Origin: Bradymonas sediminis
Lineage (GTDB): Bacteria; Myxococcota_A; Bradymonadia; Bradymonadales; Bradymonadaceae
Assembly (NCBI RefSeq): GCF_003258315.1
Contig: NZ_CP030032.1
Location: 1,154,001 to 1,218,000 of the forward strand
Length of the DNA: 64,000 nucleotides
Direction: 5' to 3'
The notes under the pieces are model-generated. The model was not told where the DNA came from, made no database searches, and saw nothing but the letters and a program-made list of their open reading frames with translations. Positions 8,148 to 16,856 of this stretch are shown here, in pieces. A program made the translations under genes and the position numbers. Numbering within the stretch: position 1 is the first letter of the stretch; each line of letters starts with the position of its first letter.

Positions 8148-8735
8148 ATGAGCGTGATAACGATTGACCGTGACGAAATAAATCGCCAATTAAGTGAAAT
8201 CGAAGACGCTCAGCGTGAGCGCGAGCACCGGGGCGATATGCGCCGGCGCCGCGCGGTTCAGGGGTTGGCGGCGGTCGGGCTGTTGAGCGAGGCGGCGCGC
8301 GAGGCCTATCGGCGCGAAGTCTTGCCGTCGCTGCCGTCGGCGCGATTTCTTTTGGAGAGCGCGCACCCACGCAGCAGCGAGGCGGATCGCCGGGCGGGCG
8401 CGGCCATCCTGGACGCGTACCGCTGGAAGACCACGATGCGCCCGTCCCGGGAGTCGCTGCATCGCTCCGCGCCGATCACGTCTTCGCACGCGGCGACCAT
8501 CGCGCTGAGCGCGGCAGGCGGGGAGCGTCGGGCCGATGAGAGCCCGTGGATCTCCATCGCGAGCGCGGGGTTCTCGGCGATTCGCGCGGTCGCCGTCGGC
8601 CGCCAGGTGCTCGAAGATATCGAAGACGGTCACCTCGACGTGTTCACCACGCTCAACGCCGTGGCCAGCATCGCCGCGGTCCCGCTGACCATGCCCGAAG
8701 CGATGCGCGCGATGCGTGGACTTTTGGCACGCTAA
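8148..8735 (+). CDS. Hypothetical protein, 195 residues
   Basis: I do not recognise this family. The N-terminal half is charged and Arg-rich, with an acidic-basic helix near residues 5-45. The C-terminal ~65 residues contain two moderately hydrophobic segments (WISIASAGFSAIRAVAVG and FTTLNAVASIAAVPLTMP), possibly a membrane-associated hairpin, joined by LEDIEDGHLDVF. Codon use matches the neighbours. GAGGAG lies 13-18 nt upstream of the ATG at 8148, a loose spacing. Confidence 0.6.
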   Translation: MSVITIDRDEINRQLSEIEDAQREREHRGDMRRRRAVQGLAAVGLLSEAAREAYRREVLPSLPSARFLLESAHPRSSEADRRAGAAILDAYRWKTTMRPSRESLHRSAPITSSHAATIALSAAGGERRADESPWISIASAGFSAIRAVAVGRQVLEDIEDGHLDVFTTLNAVASIAAVPLTMPEAMRAMRGLLAR

Positions 8736-8804
8736 GTGCTTTATTAATGCCCGTGTATTTCGTTTGTTAAGCGTTCAGTTGCAGAAATTTTTAGGGAATT
8801 GAAA

Positions 8805-9281
8805 ATGAGTGTAAAAAAATGGCTTTTGTCGTTCGCCTGCGCCGCGACTCTTATGGGGATTTCGACGAGCGCATTTGCCGCCGATTTTAAACCCTTTACG
8901 CCGGTCAAAAATGTATGCCCTGAGTGCGTGCAGCCGAAAGCCGACGAGATGAAGCTCAACGACGGCCAGGCAATTCGCGGCACCGTGGTCGCCGAAAATG
9001 TCGATTTTTATGTGTTTCTTCGCTACGGCGAGGTCCGCGCGATTCCGAAGTCGGCCGTCGCAAATATCGTCTGGGCCAACGGCTCGAAGCCCGCGGGGCT
9101 CGACCGCTACGAGCAAGTTCTGCTGAAGAACGGCCATGTCCTCTCGGGCACCATCATCAACGATAGCCAGGAGCCGCCGCTGTACGAAGTCAAAGCCTCG
9201 TTCGCGAACGTGACGATCATGGCGGCCAAAGATCAGGTCAAGAAAGCCTATCGAAACGGTCAGGAAATCGAAGTTAAATAA
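8805..9281 (+). CDS. Secreted protein with CPEC motif, unknown function
   Basis: The 158-residue protein has a clear signal peptide ending in TSAFAA near residue 25, then CPEC near residue 38. The remainder is compact with two similar beta-rich segments, DGQAIRGTVVAENVDFYVF and NGHVLSGTIINDSQ, followed by a second half ending in Lys. The internal similarity suggests a duplicated small domain. I see no enzyme motif. The ATG at 8805 follows AGGGA by 7 nt; a TTG two codons earlier is less likely. Probably periplasmic. Confidence 0.7.
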   Translation: MSVKKWLLSFACAATLMGISTSAFAADFKPFTPVKNVCPECVQPKADEMKLNDGQAIRGTVVAENVDFYVFLRYGEVRAIPKSAVANIVWANGSKPAGLDRYEQVLLKNGHVLSGTIINDSQEPPLYEVKASFANVTIMAAKDQVKKAYRNGQEIEVK

Positions 9282-9308
9282 TCGAGCGCTTTGACCGCGT
9301 TTGATATG

Positions 9309-9346
9309 GCAAAAGCCGGCCGCCCATTGGGGCAGCCGGCTTTTGC
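9309..9346. terminator. Bidirectional terminator between secreted protein gene and miaE
   Basis: AAAAGCCGGC (9311-9320) pairs with GCCGGCTTTT (9335-9344), with T or A tracts on both sides. It can serve the two convergent genes. Confidence 0.9.
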
Positions 9347-9375
9347 TTTCTATTCGCGCTGGCGTCAGGCGCCAC

Positions 9376-9954
9376 TCACCAACTATGCAGCCGCGCCTGT
9401 TTCGTGGTGCTCTGGAGTGCTTCGACCTCGGCGCTGGCCAATTCATCCAGGCGGGTCTTCACCGCGTCGTGGCCGAAATAACGCCGGGCCAGGTCGGTGT
9501 AGACGGTATAATGGCGCGCCTCGGATTCAAATAATTGCCCGTAGTAGGCGGCCAGCGGGGCGTCCTTGACCCGCTCGGAGAGGATCTTGAAGCGCTCGGC
9601 GCTGCGCGCCTCGATGAGCGCGGCGACGATCAGCCGGTCGAGCAGGCGCTGCGGCTCTTGTTTGCGCACCTTGCCCACCAGGGTGGTGGCGTAGTCCGCA
9701 GCCTCCAGCCTGATCAGCTCGATGCCGCGCTCGGCGAGGATGCCGAGCATCTGCTCGAAATGGCGCATCTCCTCGCGCACGATGGGGCTCAGGGTCATGG
9801 GCAGATCGGGGCGCCCGGTATAGCGAAAGATCATGCTCAGCGCGGTGGAGGCGGCGCGTTTTTCGAGATGGGCATGATCGACCAGCACCAGATGAAGGTC
9901 GTCTTCGATGCGGTCAAACCAGCCCGGGTCCGTTGGAGCGGCGAGATGAAGCAT
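9376..9954 (-). CDS. miaE: MiaE, tRNA-(2-methylthio-N6-isopentenyl)adenosine hydroxylase
   Basis: The 192-residue protein matches the MiaE diiron ferritin-like fold. Its iron-ligand helices read DHAHLEKRAASTALSM (about residues 25-40), REEMRHFEQML (about 58-70), EARSAERFKIL (about 110-125) and ESEARHYTVY (about 140-152). MiaE uses O2 to hydroxylate the isopentenyl group at A37 of tRNAs that read U-initial codons. The number of residues and the two EXXH-like pairs fit an active enzyme. AGGCC lies about 7 nt upstream of the ATG at 9954. Confidence 0.92.
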   Translation of the reverse strand: MLHLAAPTDPGWFDRIEDDLHLVLVDHAHLEKRAASTALSMIFRYTGRPDLPMTLSPIVREEMRHFEQMLGILAERGIELIRLEAADYATTLVGKVRKQEPQRLLDRLIVAALIEARSAERFKILSERVKDAPLAAYYGQLFESEARHYTVYTDLARRYFGHDAVKTRLDELASAEVEALQSTTKQARLHSW

Positions 9955-10106
9955 AAGATTGGCCTGCGAGCAGCAAAAAAGATGAAATGAACGACGGGAA
10001 ATAAGGAATCGCGGAGTATCGAAGCTCCGCGTTGCGATCCTCGTTTAGACTTTTGCCAACACAATGTATAGTGCGTCGGCAAACGTCACTCGCGCAGGAT
10101 GATATC

Positions 10107-10727
10107 ATGACGACCGAACAGAATGACCCGAAGAATCGCCTGGCCGACGACCGTCGAAGCTCCGTTCGCGTGCGCAGTTTACTGCCGTGCGCGGTGCGGG
10201 TGGTTGAGGCCGATAAGATCGACGCCGTCGAGGCGCGCATCCTGGACATGGCGGTCGCCGAGTCCGAGGGGGCCTTGCAAGATACGATCGATTGGAGCGA
10301 GCGCAGCGACGAGCTGCCGCGCGAGGTCGTCTTTATGCTCAACGAGGTGCGCGCGCTGCGCCAGCAGTTGACCGAGATTCACCGCCTCGTTGAGCGAAGC
10401 GGGCAGGGCGCGCTGAAGTCGCGCTGGGTCACGGTCAATGACCGCGGCTTTCACTACATCCGAGAAGCCGACGAGCCGCGCTTTGAGGTCGGGGATTTCG
10501 TCGAATTCAAATTGCGCATCCCCAGCATTCACAACCCCGACGTGCTCGCCCTTGGCGAGGTCGTGCGGGTCGAGGAGACCGAGGATGGGGAGTCGACGGC
10601 GGTGAAGTTTCGGGCGATCTCGGAGCTGCATAAAAAGGCGATTCTTCGCTACGCGATGCGTCGCGAACGCCAACTGGTTCGCAGCCAAAAACTGCCGATA
10701 TTTCGCGACGATGGTTCATTCGAATAA
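10107..10727 (+). CDS. PilZ-like domain protein
   Basis: This 206-residue soluble protein has an N-terminal RRSSVRVRSLLPCAVRVV (about residues 16-34). That resembles the RxxxR start of PilZ domains, which bind c-di-GMP. A helical linker follows (EVVFMLNEVRALRQQLTEIHRLVER), then a beta-rich second half with FEVGDFVEFKLRIPS and TAVKFRAISELHKKAILRYAMRRER, typical of the C-terminal end of PilZ proteins. The arrangement is that of split or long PilZ proteins seen in deltaproteobacteria. The ATG at 10107 follows AGGA by 7 nt. c-di-GMP binding is inferred, not shown. Confidence 0.72.
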   Translation: MTTEQNDPKNRLADDRRSSVRVRSLLPCAVRVVEADKIDAVEARILDMAVAESEGALQDTIDWSERSDELPREVVFMLNEVRALRQQLTEIHRLVERSGQGALKSRWVTVNDRGFHYIREADEPRFEVGDFVEFKLRIPSIHNPDVLALGEVVRVEETEDGESTAVKFRAISELHKKAILRYAMRRERQLVRSQKLPIFRDDGSFE

Positions 10728-10852
10728 ATGAACCTAATGACGTTGAAACTCGCGGCGTTTTGCGTCACCATTAAGGCGTCTTAGGAAAATCATCTGAAGC
10801 GAAGATAACATTGTTTTCAGCAACTTAATTAACTTCCGTCATTGGATAAGAA

Positions 10853-13105
10853 ATGCGCTCATATACCTCGATATACGCCTGGTTATTCTCATTGCTTTTG
10901 GTCGCCTCCGTGGGGTGCGGCCGAGACGCCGCCGAGGATGTCTGCAGTGAGACGGACCCGTGTCCGGGAGACCTGGTTTGCGTCGAGGGCGCGTGTTTTG
11001 ACCCGGGCGACGGGGAGGACGGCGGTCTCGAGGATGCCGACGATGTTGAGGACGGGTTTGTTGATGACGCCGAAGTCGACGGCGGCCCCGACCAGCCGGA
11101 TGTCATCGAGGTGGCCTGCGAGACCGACCGGGATTGCCCGGCCGCGCAACTCTGTGCCGAAGATCTCTGCATCGACCGCCCCGAGTGCCTCATCGATAAC
11201 GATTGCGGCGATGACGAGATCTGCCTGGGCGGCAGTTGCACCTATTCGCCGGAGTGCGACGCCGATAGCGCGTGCGCGGAAGGCTATGAATGTGTGGGTG
11301 GGCAATGCTTTGAGGAGGTCTGTCGCGGCCCGAATGATTGCGCCGATGGTGAGCTATGTGACGGCGGGGAGTGCGTCACGCCGCCCAGCGTGACCTCGTG
11401 TTTTGTGGCCTCCCAAACCCTGAGCGTGTCGCGCAACCAGCGCATTCCGTTGCAGGCATTCGCCATGGACGCCGACGGCGAGGGCCTGGCCGCAACGTTT
11501 ATATGGACCTCCAGCGACCCCTCCGTCGCCACCATCGCCGCCAATCATCAGAGCGCGCTTGGCGCCGGCGGCACCGGCAGCACCACCTTGAGCGCCCAGA
11601 CCGCTTCGGGCGTGGCCTGTGAGGGGGCGATTGAGCTGGTCGGCGAGAGCGAAGTCGCCGTCGGCGACCTTCGCGTTCGCATCTTTGACGAAGAGACCGG
11701 CGCGCCCGTGGTGGGCGCCGAGGTCGTGATCGCCGGACAAGTTGTGACGACCGATGCGACCGGCGTTGCTGGCCTCGACATGCCGGATGGCGGCTATAGT
11801 CTGTCGGTGTTCGCCGAAGAATATAATTATATCACGATCAACGGTCTGAGCACGGCAGATGTTCGCATCCCGCTTTCGAAGCGCGCTGGCAGCGGTCCGG
11901 TGGGCGGCTTCACCGGTAACTTCGACCTGAGCCGCATCAACTCCAGCGGGGACGTGAACCTGGGACTCGCCGGGGCGAGCATCGCCGGCGGGTTGCTCAA
12001 CCTGAACCTGCAGAGTCTCCTGGGCGAGCCCTTTATGTCGGAGGTTTCGATCCCCGGCATGGGCGCCAGTGAGCTGCCGCTGCCCGGTGGATTGGTGATT
12101 CACGGGCAGGTGTTCGGCTTTGACCTTGATATTAAGCAAAAATATTACGCCACCGCGTCCACGGGCGCGCGCCTGGGGTGGGGCCTGGCCGGCAAAGTGC
12201 CGGGCATGGAGCTTTTCGGCCTGATCCAAGGAGGCGGCGGGGCGGCCGATATGCTGACGACCTTGCTGCCGCTATTCAGCCGCTTCGACCACGCCAACCG
12301 TCCGTTGAACCTCAACGCGATGCCGCGCGTGGCCGACGTCAACGATATCAACGGCAACGGCGACACCAGCGATATGATTCCGAATTACGACGCCTTCCCC
12401 GAAGTCGCGCTGCGCCCGGGCGTCAAGCAGGTGTTGGCCAGCGAAATCAACGTGTCGAACTTCCCCGAGATGACCAACGGCCCGGCTTCGGTCGCCGTAT
12501 TGGTCGCCGGCACGCTGCTTGAAGGCCCCGGCTTTGTGCCGCTGGGAATCAGCGCGACCGCCGACGAAGACGAAGATGGTCGCCCGGATAATCGTCGCCT
12601 GACCATGGCGCCGCCCTACGGCTCGCTGAGCGGCGGACGTCACGCGGTGATCGCCATCGCGTTTGAGCCGAGCGAAGTCGGATTTGAAGACGGTATTTCG
12701 TTGCCCGATGAGTTCTCGGTGGCCCTGTGGAATGGCCAATCGCTGCCCGGCAGGGTAGCTTTGGGCGCGTTCCCGGACGCGTCGACCGCCACGCTCGACC
12801 CGGCCGCGCGCACGCTGAGCGTGCAGGCAGACGCGGGCCCGCTCTTCCGCGTGCGCATGGTTGGTCAAGAGAGGTCCTGGGATGTCTGGTCGGTCGGACC
12901 GGCCGGCACGCAGGGCCAATTTACCCACGAGATTTCACTGCCCGAGCCCACCAACGGGCGCGAGGACCTGATGCAAACCGGCGAGGTTTTTATTGACGCA
13001 ATCGCCGCAGAAATTACGATGAACGAGTTAGTCAGCGCCACAGGAATCGGGCTCAACCGAGCCGGCCTGGTCTCCACACGGTTCAACCGCACTAAATTAA
13101 ACTGA
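10853..13105 (+). CDS. Large Cys-rich lipoprotein with Dickkopf-like repeats and Ig-like/CarboxypepD-like domains
   Basis: The 750-residue predicted lipoprotein has its lipobox Cys near residue 22 (VASVGC). The N-terminal part (about 30-180) has repeated DC-C-C units such as CETDRDCPAAQLCAEDLC and CRGPNDCADGELCDGGEC, separated by an Asp/Glu-rich linker. Next comes a bacterial Ig-like 2 segment (WTSSDPSVATIAANHQ) and a carboxypeptidase-regulatory-like domain (DEETGAPVVGAEVVI to DGGYSLSV). The C-terminal ~400 residues are beta-rich with no family I recognise. A surface or periplasmic structural or adhesive role is inference. The ATG at 10853 starts a normal signal peptide. Confidence 0.8.
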   Translation: MRSYTSIYAWLFSLLLVASVGCGRDAAEDVCSETDPCPGDLVCVEGACFDPGDGEDGGLEDADDVEDGFVDDAEVDGGPDQPDVIEVACETDRDCPAAQLCAEDLCIDRPECLIDNDCGDDEICLGGSCTYSPECDADSACAEGYECVGGQCFEEVCRGPNDCADGELCDGGECVTPPSVTSCFVASQTLSVSRNQRIPLQAFAMDADGEGLAATFIWTSSDPSVATIAANHQSALGAGGTGSTTLSAQTASGVACEGAIELVGESEVAVGDLRVRIFDEETGAPVVGAEVVIAGQVVTTDATGVAGLDMPDGGYSLSVFAEEYNYITINGLSTADVRIPLSKRAGSGPVGGFTGNFDLSRINSSGDVNLGLAGASIAGGLLNLNLQSLLGEPFMSEVSIPGMGASELPLPGGLVIHGQVFGFDLDIKQKYYATASTGARLGWGLAGKVPGMELFGLIQGGGGAADMLTTLLPLFSRFDHANRPLNLNAMPRVADVNDINGNGDTSDMIPNYDAFPEVALRPGVKQVLASEINVSNFPEMTNGPASVAVLVAGTLLEGPGFVPLGISATADEDEDGRPDNRRLTMAPPYGSLSGGRHAVIAIAFEPSEVGFEDGISLPDEFSVALWNGQSLPGRVALGAFPDASTATLDPAARTLSVQADAGPLFRVRMVGQERSWDVWSVGPAGTQGQFTHEISLPEPTNGREDLMQTGEVFIDAIAAEITMNELVSATGIGLNRAGLVSTRFNRTKLN

Positions 13106-13137
13106 GTCAATCTGTGAAAATAGATCGTCTGTCCGAC

Positions 13138-13160
13138 CCCGCCAGCACCTCGCTGGCGGG
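13138..13160 (+). terminator. GC-rich hairpin downstream of Cys-rich lipoprotein gene
   Basis: CCCGCCAGC (13138-13146) pairs perfectly with GCTGGCGGG (13152-13160) across a 5-nt loop. No T tract follows, so it is either a weak terminator or an RNA-protecting stem. Its position argues against starting the next gene at the upstream GTG (13114). Confidence 0.55.
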
Positions 13161-13230
13161 CGTTGTGGTATCTAAACGCCCCGCCGAGTCGAATCTTCAG
13201 GCACGAATTCAACCCTCTTTACAGTCTTCC

Positions 13231-15780
13231 ATGAAAAATACGTCATCGAATTTGTGGCGGCTCGGGCTCTTGTCCGCGACCGTCTGCGGGATGCTCGCGG
13301 GCACTGGATGCAGCGCGCAATCGACGGATACCCGTCAGAAATCCGAGTCTCAGGGGCTCGCCACGAGCGCCGCGAACTCCAGCGCGCCCAAGGCCGGTGA
13401 GGCCGCCGCGAAGGCGGAGCCGGAGAAGCCGAAGATCGCGCCTGCGCTGCCCGCCCTTGAGGGCGCGCATTTCTCGGTTTTCGATCTTCTGGTGAACCGT
13501 CCGCTGGCGCATCGAATCGCGTTCGCAGACCGCGCGCCGACCCTGTTGGTCGACGCGAACACGCCCGATTTTATGCGCTATATTCACGGCAACCACACCA
13601 AAGATTGGATGCTCGGGACCACGCTCGACAAGCAGACCGCCGCGGCGATTAAGGCGCGAAACGCGAGCCTCTGGCTGCCGACGCTGCGCCCGGATGTCGA
13701 GCAGCAATTACGCCTGAAGGTCTTCAACCCGGCGCAGTGGCAGAATACGCTGACGGTCAAGGTGAACGGTCAGGCGCTCGAGCCGGCCAGTCTGGCCGAG
13801 GGCTGGCAAGAGGTGACGATTACGGTGCCGGCGGATTCCAAGGTCCGCGGTGATAGCCAGATTGACCTCTCGTTCTCGAATATGGGTCGCATTAACGGAC
13901 AGCTGTCCGGCGGTGCGATTGCCTGGGTGGCGCTCGGAGCGGCGCTGCCGGATGAGGCGGCCGCGGCCGAGAAGGCGCCGGCCGAAGGCGACGCCGAGGA
14001 TAAAGGCGCCAAGCAGGATGAGGTGGCCGATTCGGCGGCGCAGGCCGGGAGCGGAAGCGCGGGCGGGGGCGAAGGTGCCACGCCAGCGCCGGATGAGGAG
14101 GAGGCTGAGGAGGCGGTCGAGGCGGTGTCTATGGCCGCGGCCGCGCTCGAAAAACACTCGTCGATGCCGCTGGCTCAGGATAAGCTGACGCTGGACGCCG
14201 AGACCGGCATGGCCTGGTATATTTGGGTGCCCAAGAAAGGCCAGCTCTCGCTGGACCTTCACGCTCCCGAAGAGTGCGGCGTTGAACTCGAACTCTATAT
14301 CGAGGACCCCGCGGCGAAGACCGGCGTGAAGAAGGCGACCTCGGTGGCCCGCAACCTCGTCAAAGCGCGCGGCACCGAGCAGAAGACCGCCATCGACCTT
14401 TCCGAGTGGTCCGAGCAAATCGCGCGCGTCGAGCTGCGCGGCAGCGACGGGTGTGACGCCGGCGAGCAGGTCGAGATTCGCGAGGCTTCGCTGGTAATGC
14501 CGGGTGAGCGACCGGCTGTGCCGACGGGCGTCAAACCCCCGGAGCGCATCATCATGTGGGTCATCGACACCCTGCGCGCCGACTATTTGCCCCTCGGGTT
14601 TGAGACCGACGTGCAGGCCCCGAACCTGGTCAAATTGGCCGAGGAGGGCGCCTATTTCACCACGGCTTATGTGCAGGGCAACGAGTCACGCACCAGCCAC
14701 GCCGCGCTGTTTACCGGGCAATATCCGAGCCGAAACGGCCTGGTCGGCAAGGGCATTTTGCACCCGCGTCATTACCTCTTCTCCGAGGCCGTTCAGGACC
14801 ACGGCTATAAGACCGCGATTCACGTGGCCAACGGCTATGTCTCCAAAAACGGCGGCTTCGCCCAGGGCTGGAATCACTACGTCAACAACCTGCGCGAGGG
14901 CTGGGGCATCAAGGGCGAAGACATCGCCCGGCACGGCCTGGATTGGGCGAAGAAGAACTCCGAGGACCCCTTTCTTCTGTACCTCGGCACCATCGACCCG
15001 CACGTGACCTACCGCGCGCATAAGGGCATCACCGAGCTCTATGACACCAAGCCCTATAGTGGCCGCTACGGTCGCTATATCTCGGGCCAGGACCTCGGCG
15101 CCATCAAGGGCGGTCGCGCGGTCAGCGAGCGCGACAAAGAGCGCATTATCAACCTGTATAAGGGCGAAATTACCTATAATGATCAGGCGTTTGGGGAGCT
15201 TCGCGCCGGGCTCGAAGAGGCCGGTCTGTGGGAGGGAACCATGGTGATTGTCACCTCCGACCACGGCGAGGAATTCTGGGAGCACGGCAGCGTCGGGCAC
15301 GGCCATAACGTCCACCAGGAGTTGGTGAACGTGCCGCTGATTGTCTATTATCCGCCGCTGATCAACAAGAATAGCGTGGTCACCGCGGGCGTGGACGTCA
15401 TCGACGTCTATCCGACGATTCTCGACGCGCTCGGGGCCAAGCGCCCCGATGATTTGCAGGGTAAGAGCGTGATTCCGCTGACCCATCACGTCCAGGGGGA
15501 CTACCCCGAGCCGGCCGTGGCGACCCAATATAAGATCCACTACGCGATGCAGATGAAGCAGTGGAAATTATACCTGAAGCGGGGCACCTATGAGTTATAC
15601 GACCGAAACGCCGACCCGCTGGAGCTCAAAAACGTCGCCGAGCAACACCCGCTGGCCAGTCGCTGGACCCTGGACTCGATGGGGTATTTCCGCGCGCACC
15701 GAGAGCGCTGGAATAAGGAGACCTGGGGAGTTGCTAGCAACCTGAAGCCTGGGTTTGTTGATCATATATCTGCGGAGTGA
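13231..15780 (+). CDS. Alkaline-phosphatase-superfamily (sulfatase-like) lipoprotein
   Basis: About 849 residues. I place the start at the ATG 13231, which gives a normal lipoprotein signal with lipobox LAGTGC; an in-frame GTG at 13114 would add 39 residues spanning a hairpin. An Ala/Glu-rich linker separates an N-terminal beta-rich region from the C-terminal sulfatase domain. That domain shows the metal-site start IIMWVIDTLRADYLP, ESRTSHAALFTGQYPSRNG at the nucleophile position, and VIVTSDHGEEFWEHG. The classical Cys/Ser-x-Pro-x-Arg signature is altered (SRTSH), so sulfate-ester specificity is uncertain; it could be a phospho- or phosphoglycerol-type enzyme. It probably acts in the periplasm or on the cell surface. 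The next gene is coupled. Confidence 0.82.
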   Translation: MKNTSSNLWRLGLLSATVCGMLAGTGCSAQSTDTRQKSESQGLATSAANSSAPKAGEAAAKAEPEKPKIAPALPALEGAHFSVFDLLVNRPLAHRIAFADRAPTLLVDANTPDFMRYIHGNHTKDWMLGTTLDKQTAAAIKARNASLWLPTLRPDVEQQLRLKVFNPAQWQNTLTVKVNGQALEPASLAEGWQEVTITVPADSKVRGDSQIDLSFSNMGRINGQLSGGAIAWVALGAALPDEAAAAEKAPAEGDAEDKGAKQDEVADSAAQAGSGSAGGGEGATPAPDEEEAEEAVEAVSMAAAALEKHSSMPLAQDKLTLDAETGMAWYIWVPKKGQLSLDLHAPEECGVELELYIEDPAAKTGVKKATSVARNLVKARGTEQKTAIDLSEWSEQIARVELRGSDGCDAGEQVEIREASLVMPGERPAVPTGVKPPERIIMWVIDTLRADYLPLGFETDVQAPNLVKLAEEGAYFTTAYVQGNESRTSHAALFTGQYPSRNGLVGKGILHPRHYLFSEAVQDHGYKTAIHVANGYVSKNGGFAQGWNHYVNNLREGWGIKGEDIARHGLDWAKKNSEDPFLLYLGTIDPHVTYRAHKGITELYDTKPYSGRYGRYISGQDLGAIKGGRAVSERDKERIINLYKGEITYNDQAFGELRAGLEEAGLWEGTMVIVTSDHGEEFWEHGSVGHGHNVHQELVNVPLIVYYPPLINKNSVVTAGVDVIDVYPTILDALGAKRPDDLQGKSVIPLTHHVQGDYPEPAVATQYKIHYAMQMKQWKLYLKRGTYELYDRNADPLELKNVAEQHPLASRWTLDSMGYFRAHRERWNKETWGVASNLKPGFVDHISAE

Positions 15781-15785
15781 ACTCA

Positions 15786-16790
15786 ATGAGTTCGAATGAG
15801 AACGGAAGCAACGGAGCGCCTGGTGATCTAGGGATGGGTGCCCTCGGGAGAATGTCCGAGGAGCGCCCGCTCGACGCCTTATTGCCGGAGTTAAATAAGT
15901 CGCGTCGCCAAAAGAGCGAGCCCATCGACGCCTCCGCGGTGCACCCGCGGGTGCTCGAGGTCACGCTCGAAGATAGTTGGGAGTGGACCCTGGGCGCCTG
16001 GTCTGACCCGGGCGCGCGGGCCCTGGATAAGCTGCTGCGCGAGCTGATTCAGGTGACCGTCCTGGCCGAGCTGAGTAAGTCGCCGGATAATAAGACGGCC
16101 GCGCGCAACTTTGAGAAGATGCGCCTGCTCGTGTTCGCGCCGATGTCGGCCGAGAGCCAGAAGGTCATCGAGGAGATCGGGTTTTCGAAGATCGATTTCG
16201 CCCCGGACCAATACGCCGAGCGGATCAACGCCTGGCGAGACGAGGCGCGCGCAGCCGGGCTGACGCCCTCGCCGCGCCCGAGCGCGGTCTATGTGATGGA
16301 TATCTCGCGGGTGGACCCGGTGATCGCCAACAACCTGTTGACCATCCAGGCGGAGATGACCAAGAAGTTGGCGGGTGAGTTCTGGGGGCAGACCCCCGGC
16401 GGCCCCTCACGCCTTATGGCGACCTATTTGCGCCAATATTTGAACGCCTCGGTGACCCCGAATCGCAAGGGTCTCCACGAGTTGGAACTATTTATCGTCC
16501 AGGACAAACAGAATTGTCTGCGCTGGATTGACCCGTCGATTTTTCAGGCCTTATGCGATTTTATCGGCGTGATCCTGCGCGCGGTCCACGATTTGGACGT
16601 GCAGTGGGGCGTGTGCACGCCGGATTCTTCGGGCTTTGCGTCGCCGCCGGTTTTTCGGGTGAAGAGAAAGGACGGATATAAGATCGTGCCGGTCTCTTTG
16701 CACCTGCTTAATTGGTGCGTGATGCCGCGCGGTGAGGAGGCGCCGTCGCTGGCGGAGTCGGTCGACGCGCTCGCGCGTGAGTTGAAATAG
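15786..16790 (+). CDS. Unknown protein translationally coupled to the sulfatase-like gene
   Basis: I do not recognise this 334-residue protein. The N-terminal 60 residues are low-complexity and polar. The rest has mixed alpha/beta character, with blocks such as MRLLVFAPMSAESQKVIEEI, PSAVYVMDISRVDPVIANNL and LDVQWGVCTPDSSGF. No signal peptide or membrane helix is seen, so it is probably cytoplasmic. The ATG lies 5 nt after the sulfatase stop. CGGAG overlaps the sulfatase end about 8 nt before it, which suggests coupled expression. A GTG overlapping the stop (15777) is less likely. Confidence 0.7.
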   Translation: MSSNENGSNGAPGDLGMGALGRMSEERPLDALLPELNKSRRQKSEPIDASAVHPRVLEVTLEDSWEWTLGAWSDPGARALDKLLRELIQVTVLAELSKSPDNKTAARNFEKMRLLVFAPMSAESQKVIEEIGFSKIDFAPDQYAERINAWRDEARAAGLTPSPRPSAVYVMDISRVDPVIANNLLTIQAEMTKKLAGEFWGQTPGGPSRLMATYLRQYLNASVTPNRKGLHELELFIVQDKQNCLRWIDPSIFQALCDFIGVILRAVHDLDVQWGVCTPDSSGFASPPVFRVKRKDGYKIVPVSLHLLNWCVMPRGEEAPSLAESVDALARELK

Positions 16791-16856
16791 GCGGGCGGGG
16801 CGGCCTCAGGCCGGGGCATGGCGCAGCGAATTTTAGGACTATGACAGGAGCTTTTG

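Noticed and set aside
13114-13230. Upstream GTG start for the sulfatase-like gene
   Set aside because: The 39 added residues span a perfect hairpin and would hide the lipoprotein signal peptide.
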